Shown here piece by piece: positions 1 through 9,319 of a stretch of 64,000 bases of DNA; within the stretch, counting starts at the first letter, position 1; each line of letters begins with the position of its first letter. The notes under the pieces are model-generated. The model was not told the DNA's origin. It saw nothing but the letters and a program-made list of their open reading frames with translations, and did no database searches. This stretch comes from Vesta saturnalis. Its lineage: Eukaryota > Arthropoda > Insecta > Coleoptera > Lampyridae. The position numbers were made by a program, and so were the translations under genes. The stretch spans positions 2,222,001-2,286,000 of the forward strand of contig JARFJB010001817.1 in NCBI GenBank assembly GCA_036346205.1, read 5' to 3'.

Positions 1-184
1 CATATAAATATTCAGTTTAATACAATTTTTAACTTAAAAATAAATATAAACGTAGAAATAATAATTAAATATGTAATTTATTTACCTTTAAAAAGTCCAT
101 CAATCAATACAATTTGTTTTAATACAACGTACGTGATTATACTTGTCCCAAGCCTTTGTGTCTCTGTAAACATGCAATATCATC

Positions 185-421
185 ATCACTGCTGATGGTT
201 ATGCTAGCAGGTTGACGTAACTGATTGGAAAACTGTAGATACCTTTAAAGAATTTGGTTGTTTTGTCGCCATTTGTCATGGTTATTCATTTTGGCTTTTA
301 TAACTTGATCCATGTCGTTGTCCAGCAGCGTTAAAATGTTGTTTGGTGTAACGCATGGCGCATGCAAGCGTTGTATAAAATCCAACGGGAGAATAATCAT
401 CTTCTTCAGGTTGTGGCCCAT
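185..421 (-). pseudogene. Polinton conserved ORF (HNLKKMIILP type), 5' part only (P1)
   Basis: First third of the ORF that follows pX in all copies. It starts at ATG 421, three bases past the pX stop, and begins with residues HNLKKMIILPLDFIQRL. Alignment with P2 (18292-18953) is clear until about 185, after which similarity ends. Several substitutions and a frameshift lie near 245. No enzymatic motif is visible; it is a recurrent hypothetical protein of animal Polintons, perhaps a virion component. Confidence 0.7.
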
Positions 422-423
422 AG

Positions 424-705
424 TTATTCAAACAAATTACCCAGAATACCACCAAGTAATGGTCCTAAAAGAATTGGTATAAATGCACCACCCTTCTGTA
501 CAAGTGTCTTAAATTGTGCTTATGTTGAAAGAGCCGCTACTTCTGATCGCTTGACAGAGGTCCCTTTTAAAATGTTGTGTGCACATTCGCAGATACATTC
601 GACCTGCTTACTATCCAAACATTTCAATAAAGCGTCACGTTGACTTTTACTTAAAATGGCGAATGCGTGAAGGATATCGGTGTTTTTGATTAAAGCGTCA
701 GCCAT
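424..705 (-). pseudogene. Polinton pX-like small basic protein, broken (P1)
   Basis: Small protein found just after the ATPase in this Polinton family. The N-terminal half is a Leu/Cys-rich helical segment (ALLKCLDSKQVECICECAHN), and the C-terminus is a hydrophobic Gly/Pro/Leu tail (KGGAF, then GPLLGGILGNLF). This layout is reminiscent of adenovirus-like pX/core proteins reported for Polintons and adintoviruses; that parallel is from general knowledge, not shown here. Compared with P2, the basic middle segment is shortened by a deletion and frameshifted. The ATG at 705 aligns with P2 ATG 17983. Confidence 0.7.
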
Positions 706-737
706 CATATGTGGTGTAATCTTCATGACTGTGAGGT

Positions 738-753
738 TTAAATCCTTTTTTCG

Positions 754-809
<56 letters not shown>

Positions 810-1386
810 TTGGCAAGTGCCTTGCGGCCCGAATATATTTGTTATATATCGTAGCACGTCTGACGTATTCTGTTTTAAATCGAACAGTAAATACCCGTGT
901 GGATTTGAAGTAGCATCCTGGTAGGCAGCCTCTATAAATTTCGGGTTGTCAGGTGAAAACTGTTTTGCTAAGTGTTGTGTCTGAACTCCATCACGCGGAT
1001 TCTTAAACAAAGTTATGTAATGAGCGTTGAGCGAAATGTCTCTCTGTCAATGTACTTGCTGAAATATGTTTTGCGTTAAGAAAAATACGCTCTGGTTTCT
1101 ATGATAACAACCCTTTGTAAAAATATCCATCACCGAACCGTTAGTTTCGGGCATTAAATCGTCAACTATTATTAAGACCGGTTTTTTAATCGTCAAACTG
1201 CTCCATACCAGGTAAACCGTTCTAAACTTCCACCGAGAGATCCTTGAATAACGGCTAATTTTTTTCAAAAGTTGTATCCCAGATAGTTTCGATATTTTTT
1301 AGAAAATCTATGATAAAATACAATTTCACGTAACCCGATGGTTCCGCAACTACTGCTGAAAAGGGATGCTTAAACCAAGCCTCCAT
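738..1386 (-). pseudogene. Polinton FtsK/HerA-type packaging ATPase, broken (P1)
   Basis: Relic of the genome-packaging ATPase of Polintons (A32-like, FtsK/HerA superfamily), expected to pump DNA into capsids. The start ATG at 1386 aligns with ATG 17334 in P2. The P-loop region is altered: P2 reads GPSGCGKS, and here the matching residues read EPSGYVKL, so the Walker A motif is lost. The Walker B-like stretch IIVDDLM is present near 1150-1170, and PNGSV/CYHRNQ-type C-terminal blocks follow. Frameshifts near 1265 and 1020 split the frame. The C-terminal Val-Tyr-Ile is followed by a (TA)27 expansion that adds a Tyr-Ile run. Family call is secure; function is certainly lost. Confidence 0.85.
755..808. 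repeat. (TA)27 microsatellite inside P1 ATPase
   Basis: Uninterrupted TA array of 54 bases at the 3' end of the P1 ATPase gene. The same site in P2 (17922-17935) holds only a short TATATATA run, so this array appears to have expanded from that seed. Confidence 0.95.
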
Positions 1387-1740
1387 CTTGAATCTCGAAA
1401 CGGAACTAACGATTACTCTGGCATCATCCTCTCTTAAATACCAAATGAAAAATCGGTAATGTGCTGTCACCGGTATATTTTAATTTCATCTTGTCTATCT
1501 TTTTAGTATCAAAACGGTGTTTCCTTGTTTTCTAGAACAGAAACATCAAAATTGGAAATGAAGGTCAACTTGTTTGCCTTTTATGTAATTATTTAATTAG
1601 TGAGTTTTTCCCAAACACACTAGAGGCATTTGAATAATGAAAAGCTGTTATTGTATAATCGAGGGAAATCCAGAAAATAATTACTTTACGTTAATGACTG
1701 GGTAAAAACGTTAAGTTAAGATTGGGCTCAAAAAATATTC

Positions 1741-2300
1741 ATTAGTTTAAAAGTACAACAGTAGATGGCGAGACAAGAGGCGACGACCTGAGAACAAGTT
1801 CCGGAGGCCTGTAGCTGTCTGTTAGTATACCGGCCGCTTATTTGAATACTATTTCAAATTCCAAGTTTTTACCGACAAGCGGACGATGACCTGAGAACAA
1901 GTTCCGGAGTCCTGTCTTATGAGATAGTAGCAGGGCACCCTTATTAGAATACTATTTCAAATTTCCCGCTAATTACATAAAATGGCTGGCAAGTCACGCG
2001 CACAAAATGGCCGTCAATCAGAAACTAGGGGGCGTATTTTGGCGTATGGACCAAGGGGCGCGGCCTGCCCTTAGACACACGAAACAGAACGCTGTATACG
2101 CGCTCATTTGTCCACACTCCAGAGGTTTGACTTCCAAAAAAGCCCTTAATACTGCCAAAAGGGTCGTAATTACGGAGTAAGGACCATAAATGCGTCATCA
2201 AGGGGTTCAAAATGCCGTCAATGTGTTGAAAATGGCGCCGGAAAAGAAGCCGACCAAAAAAAGGCGTGGCCACGTGGTAAAAGTCTCTTTGCCCCACCAC
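1741..2300. repeat. Polinton terminal-repeat region of P1, with internal duplication
   Basis: Resembles the terminal inverted repeats of P2 and P3 through recurring units such as AAAAGGGT, AAGGGGTT-AAAATG and AAAAGAAGCC. It contains an internal direct duplication: a block with CCTGAGAACAAGTTCCGGAG occurs at about 1769-1855 and again at about 1888-1960. The outer end is degraded (near 2300), and no clear AGTA terminus is preserved. Confidence 0.65.
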
Positions 2301-3257
2301 TTTTAATTATAACGTCTTAATTAGACTGTGCGGACCTCATTCTACTGATATTCCAACGTGTCAGATTCGACCTACTAGATTTTGGTTATTCGCTCACAAC
2401 ACTTGTTAATTAATTTTTTTTAATCACTAAATTTATGAAAATCAATATAAACGTATTATTTTGAGTTTGAATTGATTTTCTCTTCGACTGATGGTTTTTC
2501 AAATAAAGGTTTTTGTGAGAAATAAATCCTTAATATGTAGCATTCAAAATATCGTCATATATCAACAGTATACTCTGTATATCGTTATTATATAAGGTTA
2601 AGATGTATACGTAGTATGTTAAGAATGTGATACAGAAACCGTTAACTTATAACATATAAGTATAAACAGTTGATGTTATGGAGAGGGCATATTACACTTA
2701 AAATAAAATTTGTCAAAGAATTTAATAATAAAAAATATATTAGTGGAAGTTCAATTCAAACGAAAATGGTCGAAAAGTATAAAACTACACATTTTGAAAT
2801 CTAGGCTAAATGTTACTCCAAAAGAAATGTAATGGAGCATATGGTTTTGACTATTCTACAATAAAACTGTGATACCTAAAATTACATAAAAATTAGGTAT
2901 ATAAAGTAAATATCTGTTACTTAATTGCGTTATGAAACATGCAACCCACAATCAATATCGATTTTGGATAGAAGACGTACCAAGATTCGTTAGTTTTTAA
3001 TAACTAACTGTAATGCGCTTAAATAATAAATAGTATAAATCAATGAGCGATAATCCTAAAAAGTATGGGTTTAAACAAAACTATGCCTTGAACGAAACAT
3101 AACCGAAGCAAAGAAAATGGTTACGTATTAAATAAGCAAAGAAAATGTTTCTATAAATTATATTAAACGAGTGCAACTGTCTGTAATTTTTCATAGATTT
3201 GATTCGCAAGCGTATAAACAAAAGTTTCGAAATATTTATTCAAAACAGAAGACTTAC
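2301..3257. other. AT-rich sequence, nothing recognised
   Basis: Between Polinton P1 and the exon-like segment. I see no convincing ORF, RNA gene or repeat boundary. It could be intron or decayed repeat. Confidence 0.5.
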
Positions 3258-3496
3258 AGGGTCACTGTCATTGCTGAAATCCCAGGACGGAGCAGGAGAA
3301 GCAGATCGGCTACAATATTCAAGATACTGCTGAATAGGGGTTTCATCTAGGGCTTGATCTTCCGGTATACTTGCAAAGGGTTGTCCACGACATCTAGGTA
3401 CAGGAGAAGTTGGTGGACCGGAACCCTCACCAGAGGGTCCGCTTGATACAACTGTCACATTGAAGCGACGTGTTGATGTTGCTGGAGGCTGAGTAC
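3258..3496 (-). CDS. Candidate internal exon of a host gene
   Basis: Minus-strand open segment bounded by a canonical 5' splice site: GTAAGT begins at 3257 directly after the codon for Pro in ...NDSDP. On the other side there are two possible AG acceptors, giving an exon start at 3496 or 3488. The frame (TQPPATSTRRFNVTVV...) encodes a Ser/Pro/Gly-rich, weakly acidic, disordered-looking peptide of about 77-79 residues, including PFASIPEDQALDETPIQQYL. Its base composition is markedly less AT-rich than the surroundings, as expected of an exon. No transposon protein family fits. I do not recognise the gene. The exon boundaries are inferred from sequence alone. Confidence 0.55.
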
Positions 3497-3548
3497 CTTT
3501 AATAAAGTATTTGATTAATATAAAATAACTAACATAAAGTTCTAAATG

Positions 3549-3549
<1 letters not shown>

Positions 3550-3597
<48 letters not shown>
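3550..3597. repeat. (AT)n microsatellite
   Basis: About 24 uninterrupted AT units, lying just upstream (in minus-strand terms) of the candidate exon at 3258-3496. Confidence 0.95.
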
Positions 3598-3601
<4 letters not shown>

Positions 3602-4219
3602 GTTTAATACCGAAATTAAATGAAGTGTATGAATAGCGTAGTAGAATTCTATCTACATAGAATTGGCTTTTATTCAAATAGTGTCAAATGTACTTTAAAA
3701 TATTATAACTTATTGGACAAAACACTTGTTTACATTCATAAATCTTTATTAATGATTGAACACGATTTAATGCACGTAATGAAGTGTACAATACATTTCT
3801 TGTATATGACATACATTTCATTTCACCATTAATTTATTGCAAAATTATGAGCACATGTTTTCATGTAGTTACAGGAAAACTGACAGTTTGTCATTTTTTA
3901 AGATATGAGTAGTAACCGTGCAAAATGTATTATTTAGTTCGTAGTTTGGAGACGTAAGTTGCACAAATAAATTCCTTCAACGTGTACACAGATATTCAGA
4001 TACAAATTTACAATCGTGACTGAAGCACACTGTAGAAAGTATAACCCAGCAGTTGGGGAGGGCACTAAATACGCGTCGGAATAACTATTATTTGCAGTAG
4101 TCTATCGTAAATAATGTTAAATAGCTGTTTAATATAAGGGCGCCATGAATTTTTTAAAATAAGATCCAAAGATCACAGTTGTATGCCGTAGGTCCAAACC
4201 GGAGTTAGCACTAACACTT
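3598..4219. other. AT-rich sequence, nothing recognised
   Basis: Contains short open frames but no coding signature. ATGAAGTGTA-like decamers recur near 3620 and 3779. The right edge may be 3' untranslated sequence of the LINE that follows on the minus strand. Confidence 0.4.
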
Positions 4220-5815
4220 TATTGGTTAAGGGTAATTTGGATCGTCGGCCGAGGAGCCAATTCAGTTTGATATCTAGTTCCTTTCTTTTTTTTGCGATGT
4301 TTTCCATGTGAGGCGTCTGTCAAGGCTCATGTCAAGATACCTTTCTTCGTCCTTGGTTGGGATTTGGATGCCATTCATGAAGACTGGAGGAGCGGTTCCA
4401 TGCTTTGTTGTGAATGCTATGGCGGTGGATATTGATGTATTTATTTTTATGCGTCATTTGTGGAGCCATACCTGCTATGTGTTAATATAGCGTTGGAGTG
4501 TAGCCGAGGCCATCACTGCACATCACTTTGAGATACTAGTAGAGCGGTATGATCCGCGTATGTGGCAAATACTACCCGGTTCTGGTGTGGTAAGTCGGTC
4601 GTGTAGAGTAGGTAAAGTACAGGTCCCATGACGCTACCCTGAGGGACTCCAGCTAGGAATGGGTGCGGGATAGACAAGCTGTCATTCTGTTTGACTTGGT
4701 AGTATCTTTGGTAGGGTAACGCCTGTTTGATTTTATACAGTAGATCGGTCTGTCATGCGCGGTCGAAGGTTTGGCTAACGTCTAGGAACGCCGCCACACA
4801 GTATCTACTCTTTTCAAAATCCTGCTCGATCACGTCGACTACTTTATGTATCTGTTCTACCGTAGCGTGTTGCTGTCTGAAGCCAAAGTGATGGGGTGGA
4901 ATTAGTTCGTGTTCCTCGATCACAGGGAGTATCCAGTTTAAAACTAGTCCTTCCAGAACCTTTTAAAGTAATGGTATTAGGATTATTGGCCGGCACTTTA
5001 ACAGTGATGAGGTCGTATCCTGGCCTTTTTTAAAGTTTTGACCTCGTGTGTTATTTCTACTGGTGTGATGTGTTGTAGAGGTGGGACCAGTTGACAGAGA
5101 GCTTGTAGAAAGGTAAGAGTTTTAGCTTCTTCAGGTTGTACTGCTAATGGGTGCGGCTGAAATATACTTGATAGGTGTGGCGCAAACAGTTCAGCTTTCT
5201 CTTCGTCTGTTATAACCCATGTGCCATCATCTTTACGAATCGGTGAAATAGTGATTTTAGGGCGTTTGAATTTGCCGATAGCTTTCCACGTCTCGTCGTG
5301 TGCATACGACGAGAGATTGCTTACGTAATCGTTGAAAGTTTCATTTTTCCATTCGTGTAGTGCCATTTTTCGCTCTCCCTTGTTAGTCTGTTTAAAGTGG
5401 ATTTGTCGAAGGGAAGTTTGATTCGTTGCCACACTTGCCTAGCTCGTTTCTTCTCGACGAGCTTGGTTTCAATGTGTAGGGATAGTTCTCAATGTGGTCA
5501 GCTTTTTGTTGTTCTGGTGGCGTGGAATAATATGCAGCTCGATGTATAGTGTTGTTGAGGTATTGAACCGCTTCCGTTTTGAGATTGGCTGGAATTTTGA
5601 TATTGGCAGTTAGGTACTCTTTGTACATTTCCCAGTCCGTGCGCCTGTTGTATAATGAAGGTTTCTTTTGTTTGGTTATAACTGAAGTGCTCATTGAGAC
5701 AATTATAGATGAATGGCCAGATAATAGATCGTAGCAGCTTTCTACTTTACAATAATTCGAGGATATGCCTTTGGTAACAAACAAGTCTACAGTATCAGGG
5801 ATTTTATTTTATAAT
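4220..5815 (-). mobile_element. Jockey-clade non-LTR retrotransposon, decayed
   Basis: 5'-truncated LINE on the minus strand. It carries the end of an apurinic-like endonuclease domain followed by a reverse transcriptase, in the order expected of Jockey-clade ORF2. Reading frames are broken repeatedly. No poly-A or target duplication was located. It lies between the exon-like segment and a SINE. Confidence 0.8.
4260..5784 (-). pseudogene. LINE endonuclease/reverse transcriptase (Jockey type), broken
   Basis: The segment at 5392-5784 begins with an endonuclease C-terminus: FVTKGIS, then a Ser-rich LLSGHSSIIVSMS block (the catalytic-type SGHS/SDHS motif), then LYNRRTDWEMYKEYL. The linker and N-terminal RT region lies at 4998-5432 (DETWKAIGKFKRP, DDGTWVITDEEKAELF). 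The RT palm at 4530-4660 reads SGSVMGPVLYLLYTTDLP followed by FATYADHTALL. The usual YADD box is YADH here, so a catalytic aspartate is lost. There are also many stops and frameshifts. Clade assignment comes from the endonuclease and RT wording and is fairly secure; function is lost. Confidence 0.8.
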
Positions 5816-5944
5816 AAAGAATTGCGCAATATTAAAGCAATTGCTGCATACAATGGGCTTTCCATCAAAATTGTGATGAACAAATAAGATGAGGGAGAGA
5901 ATGTAACCACTTTAGGTAGCGTTATGTAAAATTACCAAACTATA

Positions 5945-6310
5945 CTGAGCTAGTGGGCCTGTGGTAACCATACCTGCTCAAAATTCGGGAGATAATTGAT
6001 TCGATTCCCGTTATCGTTTACCCTGCATGAGGTTTTTTCAGGGGGCTTTCATCACACACATGTAGCGCCATGATCACTGCGTATACACGCATCATGTACG
6101 GCTATTTAGGCAAATGATGGGGTAGTATCTTGCCTCAGAATCTTAAGTCCGTTCTTTCCTGATCCCGAACTGGCCGCAATTATTCTTAATCCCATCATGC
6201 ATATAAACTTAAAGTATGTATGTTGGGAATCCATGACCCTGGCTGAAAGAACCCGCACTCCTCTGGGGTGGGGGAATGAAACACGTTGCCTTCTCCTTTT
6301 TTCCCTACCA
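5945..6310 (+). mobile_element. tRNA-like SINE, copy 1
   Basis: The head (5945-6015) contains GATTCGATTCCCG, a good RNA polymerase III B-box match of the tRNA type, preceded by a weaker A-box-like stretch. The body runs through CATGCATATAAACTTAAAG and CATGACCCTGGCTGAAAG to a tail with AACACGTTGCCTTCTCC. A second copy of the same family lies on the minus strand at 16515-16738 and 26921-26965, split by Polinton P2, which confirms a dispersed repeat. Confidence 0.7.
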
Positions 6311-6672
6311 AACTATCCAGCTTATACAACAAATTAACTGTATCGCTAGATGGCGTTTATGTACTGTAGTTATTTAATACCAATTACTAAAGTAAAACTT
6401 AAAAATTAGCAGTAATGCAGCAAATTTTAATATAAAAACACGTATGAAGCTGAGTTATGCAATTATTCGTCCCAGTAAATGAGAAAAGTATAAACTAACT
6501 AGAAAGTACCTAATATATATGACCAGTGGGGTAACATGCGATTTTTATAAAGAGAAATTTTATGTGTAATTACACAAATGAAATGAGGGATGAGGAGTAA
6601 AATCGTATAAACAAGGTTATGCAGCTTATACTTAAGGCTTGAATGAACATAACATACATTTACAGCCAAAAC
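6311..6672. other. AT-rich sequence, nothing recognised
   Basis: No ORF or repeat signature seen between the SINE and the GT-rich repeat. Confidence 0.5.
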
Positions 6673-7012
6673 TTGTGTGTGTGCGTGCGTGGTGTGTGGG
6701 TGGGTGTGGTGTGTGTGGCGTGTGTGCGTTTGGGTGTGCGTGTGCGTGGGCGCGCTGGGCAGGGTGTGCGGTGTGCGTGGTGGCGGTGGCGCTGCGTGCT
6801 GCGCCTGGTGCGTGGTGTGTGTCGTGTGCGTGTGTGCGTGTGTGGTGTGGTGTGTGGTGTGTGGTGTGTGTGCGTGTGTGCGTGTGTGTGTGTGTGTTGC
6901 GTGTGCGTGTGTGCTGTGCGTGTGTGTGTGTGTGTGTCGTGTGTGGTGAGCATGTGTGATGTGTGCGTGGGTGTGTGTGTGTGTGTGTGTGTGTTGGTGT
7001 GTGTCTGTTGCT
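6673..7012. repeat. GT/GTGC-rich low-complexity tract
   Basis: About 340 bases of GTGTGCGTG and GTGTG units, compound and imperfect, trailing into GT-rich sequence to about 7180. Open frames across it in several phases come from the repeat alone and encode only Cys/Val/Arg strings. Confidence 0.9.
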
Positions 7013-7975
7013 TGTGATGATGCTTGTGTCAGTATTACGTGTGCTGTTTGTGTTTATATGTTTACGGATACGTTTGTGAGTTTGTATGTTATCGGGTTTA
7101 TGTGTTTTGTGTTTGAGTGTTTACTAGTTTGCTACTTTCTTTTTCACGTATTCGTGTGCTTGTTTGTTTGTGTATATGATTGATCACTACTAGTTTTCTG
7201 CATGTGCTAGTCACCAATATTCAGAACCAAGATGCTGGAACCAATATGCTTTCAAGATGTTGACCCAATACGCTGACTAGTTTCGAAATCTTACAAAAAG
7301 AGGCCTAATTTCAAGGTCCTGGTCTAAGATGTTAAAAATTGATGTGAGGTGCTCCCAAAAGGACCTTATTTCAAGATGAGTTACCATAAATGTTGGATCA
7401 ATTTCAAGATTCCTGGCCCATGGTTCAGAATCATACATGCAGATTCAAGACTCATGACCATTTTGGCTAGGTGGGGAGAGATCACGTGGGTAAAGTAAAG
7501 CAAGGATGGTCCTAGGGACAGTAAGCGCGTGCCATGTGGACAATCAGAAGAGGTAACGTGGGTGAAAATACAAGATAGTTTAAGAGTTAAGAATTTAAGA
7601 TAGTGAAAAATAGGGGTTAAAAAGTGTAGCGTAAAAGAGGATGCCGAAAATATAGGTTGAAAAGTGGAGCACAAAAAAAGTGGACCGAATGGCGAGATTA
7701 AAAGAGAGGCTGGAGAAAAAATGCTGAACATAGGCGTGGAAGGTGAGTGGAGCATAGGAACGAGGGCGTGATTATATTCTACAGATACTTTTCGTTTGTG
7801 CAATTGCAAAAATGGTACAGACACCTCTGCAGCGAAATGCCAATTTTCCCTTGGTGCGTTGTACCCTTTGGGCTTCGCCCTTGTGGTACAAATAGCACAC
7901 CGGCAAAAAATCATGTATTTTCCCCTTGATATATGTATAATATACTATAAAAAAATTAAAGGATAAGCTAAATAT
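7013..7975. other. Non-coding stretch with short recurring units
   Basis: 7200-7450 contains a recurring TTTCAAGAT/TTCAAGGTCCTGG-like unit, at least five degenerate times. 7600-7760 contains recurring GGTTGAAAAGTGGAGC-like units that vaguely resemble the GGGGTTGAAAATG units of the Polinton terminal repeats. It could be a very old solo terminal repeat, but I cannot establish this. Confidence 0.35.
7859..7891. repeat. Compound hairpin (TTGTACC...GGGC-TTC-GCCC...GGTACAA)
   Basis: Two nested stems: an outer TTGTACC/GGTACAA pair and an inner GGGC-TTC-GCCC stem-loop. Such GGGCTTCGCCC hairpins are common at 3' ends of retroelements. No element body is visible next to it. Confidence 0.5.
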
Positions 7976-7979
7976 CTGA

Positions 7980-8135
7980 CGTAGAACACCACGCGACCTT
8001 CCAACCTACAAAATGGAAATTAAAAGAAATGAAATAATTTTAATAACTGTTTTAGAATAATTATACAACCTCTTTTTGTAAGAAGTTTGTTACGAAAATT
8101 GGCAACATTGTAAACGCAAAAACAGTGATCCATGT
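7980..8135 (+). repeat. Dispersed repeat, copy 1 (matches 28964-29104)
   Basis: Shares a block with 28964-29104 including ACCTTCCAAC, AAATTAAAAGAAATGAAATAA and a spaced TTTTAG-TAATTAT-CTA-CC pattern, in the same orientation. The 14-mer ACCTTCCAACCTAC also recurs in reverse at about 12172-12185. Unclassified. Confidence 0.55.
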
Positions 8136-8140
8136 CAAAC

Positions 8141-9318
8141 AGGCGTTTAAAACTTCATGACAGGCAGAGGTTAATAAACATCTAGATGCTAACTTAAATT
8201 AAGAGAAATGATATTTATTTGTTATACAAGACGATAAAATATAATTTTATCGATGAGTGAAAAATGTTAATTCACGAGCGACGAAAGGGCGAATGAATTA
8301 ATTTTCTGAGTCGATGATTATAGTTATGATGAATCTTTTTCTATAGTAAATTCTTAACGAAAATTAAAGAAATATTGAGTTTGTACGTTTTAAAACCTCA
8401 GTAGTATGGGTTGCTAGGGTTGACACTGAATAAAACAAAATTTTGTTTATCAGAATTTGTGGCTTATTCTATGTATTTTATGCATTTCTGAATACAGTGC
8501 AAGTAAAATGAGTGAAAATAATTGAAACCGATTTTTAACAAGAAAAACTTCCTCAGATGTGGAAGAATGAAATGGAGGCAGTAGGTAAATTATTGGCCCT
8601 AAATCGGTTGATATACCAAAAAGAATATACGTGCTTTCAAAGGTGGAAAAGTGTAAAGAATATAAATCATCTAGTGAAAAGGTACTTTTCGGAAAAGTCG
8701 AAGAAAGTGAAACCATCAATATTGTGGTCGTATTACTCGATAATAAAGTCTACGCTGCTAGTGAATGAAAATTGTGACATTTCAAAGTAAATAATATGTC
8801 AAGTGTAATGTGTCTGTCAAATAATTCACATAATGTTTTCAGATACAGCAAACTCATTGCATTACTGAAGAAGCTAGTGATAGTCTAACTCAAAGTCTTT
8901 GAATCGGATGATATGAGATAGGAGATTTTTGTGAACGTAAAAGGTTTAGAAATGGTGACTTCATAATTTGGCTTTTAAATTACAGGTTGTTGCGGTACTG
9001 GGTTAGTATGAATTGTATAAGCTAGAAAGTTCTAAGGTTGATAATCGAAAATCTGTCATAACTGTCTCAGTAGTTATTGATACAAAATAAGTAAGATCGC
9101 TCATTTTGCATCACTGATAAGATGTGTGTTATTATATTTGAGAAAATACGTTGCTTTACGTCCTAAAAACGTGCCTACCAAAAGTTCTTCATCAACTATC
9201 GAAAGAAAGTTGGGCCTGTGGGATAACTACCTTGTATAATATTCCTAAGAAAATTAGCTATTTTGAAATTACCGAATTCAGAAATGTATACTGCCATTGA
9301 TTTCGTATGAAGACGAAA
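8141..9318. other. AT-rich sequence, nothing recognised
   Basis: Open frames on both strands at 8450-8790 overlap each other. They lack any family resemblance, splice context or compositional contrast, so I do not call a gene here. Confidence 0.45.
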
Positions 9319-9319
9319 T

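Larger units (their letters stand above)
185..2300 (-). mobile_element. Polinton/Maverick fragment P1 (truncated)
   Basis: Minus-strand piece of a virus-like Maverick/Polinton. Reading leftwards from the terminal region at about 2300 it holds a packaging-type ATPase, a pX-like protein and the start of the next conserved ORF, then stops near position 185. Gene order and spacing match the fuller copy P2 (from 17334) and copy P3 (29.1-32.2 kb). All three genes are broken. Positions 1-184 are AT-rich without recognisable coding sequence and may be flank. The interval 1390-1740 is the expected 5' leader between the terminal repeat and the ATPase. Confidence 0.85.

Noticed and set aside
738..1010. 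Ile-Tyr repeat protein tail
   Set aside because: Translation of the (TA)27 expansion at the end of the ATPase relic, not a functional domain.
2025..2300. 91-codon minus-strand frame
   Set aside because: Falls in the P1 terminal-repeat region; not present in P2 or P3 terminal repeats.
6639..7183. Several overlapping open frames, Cys/Val-rich or Thr/His-rich
   Set aside because: They arise from GT/GTGC repeat sequence read in several phases; no protein family or coding bias.
7381..7914. 177-codon minus-strand frame
   Set aside because: Covers degenerate short repeats with no family resemblance; composition follows the repeats.
8450..8790. Overlapping frames of 89 and 77 codons on opposite strands
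   Set aside because: Mutually overlapping, AT-driven composition, no recognised family or splice context.
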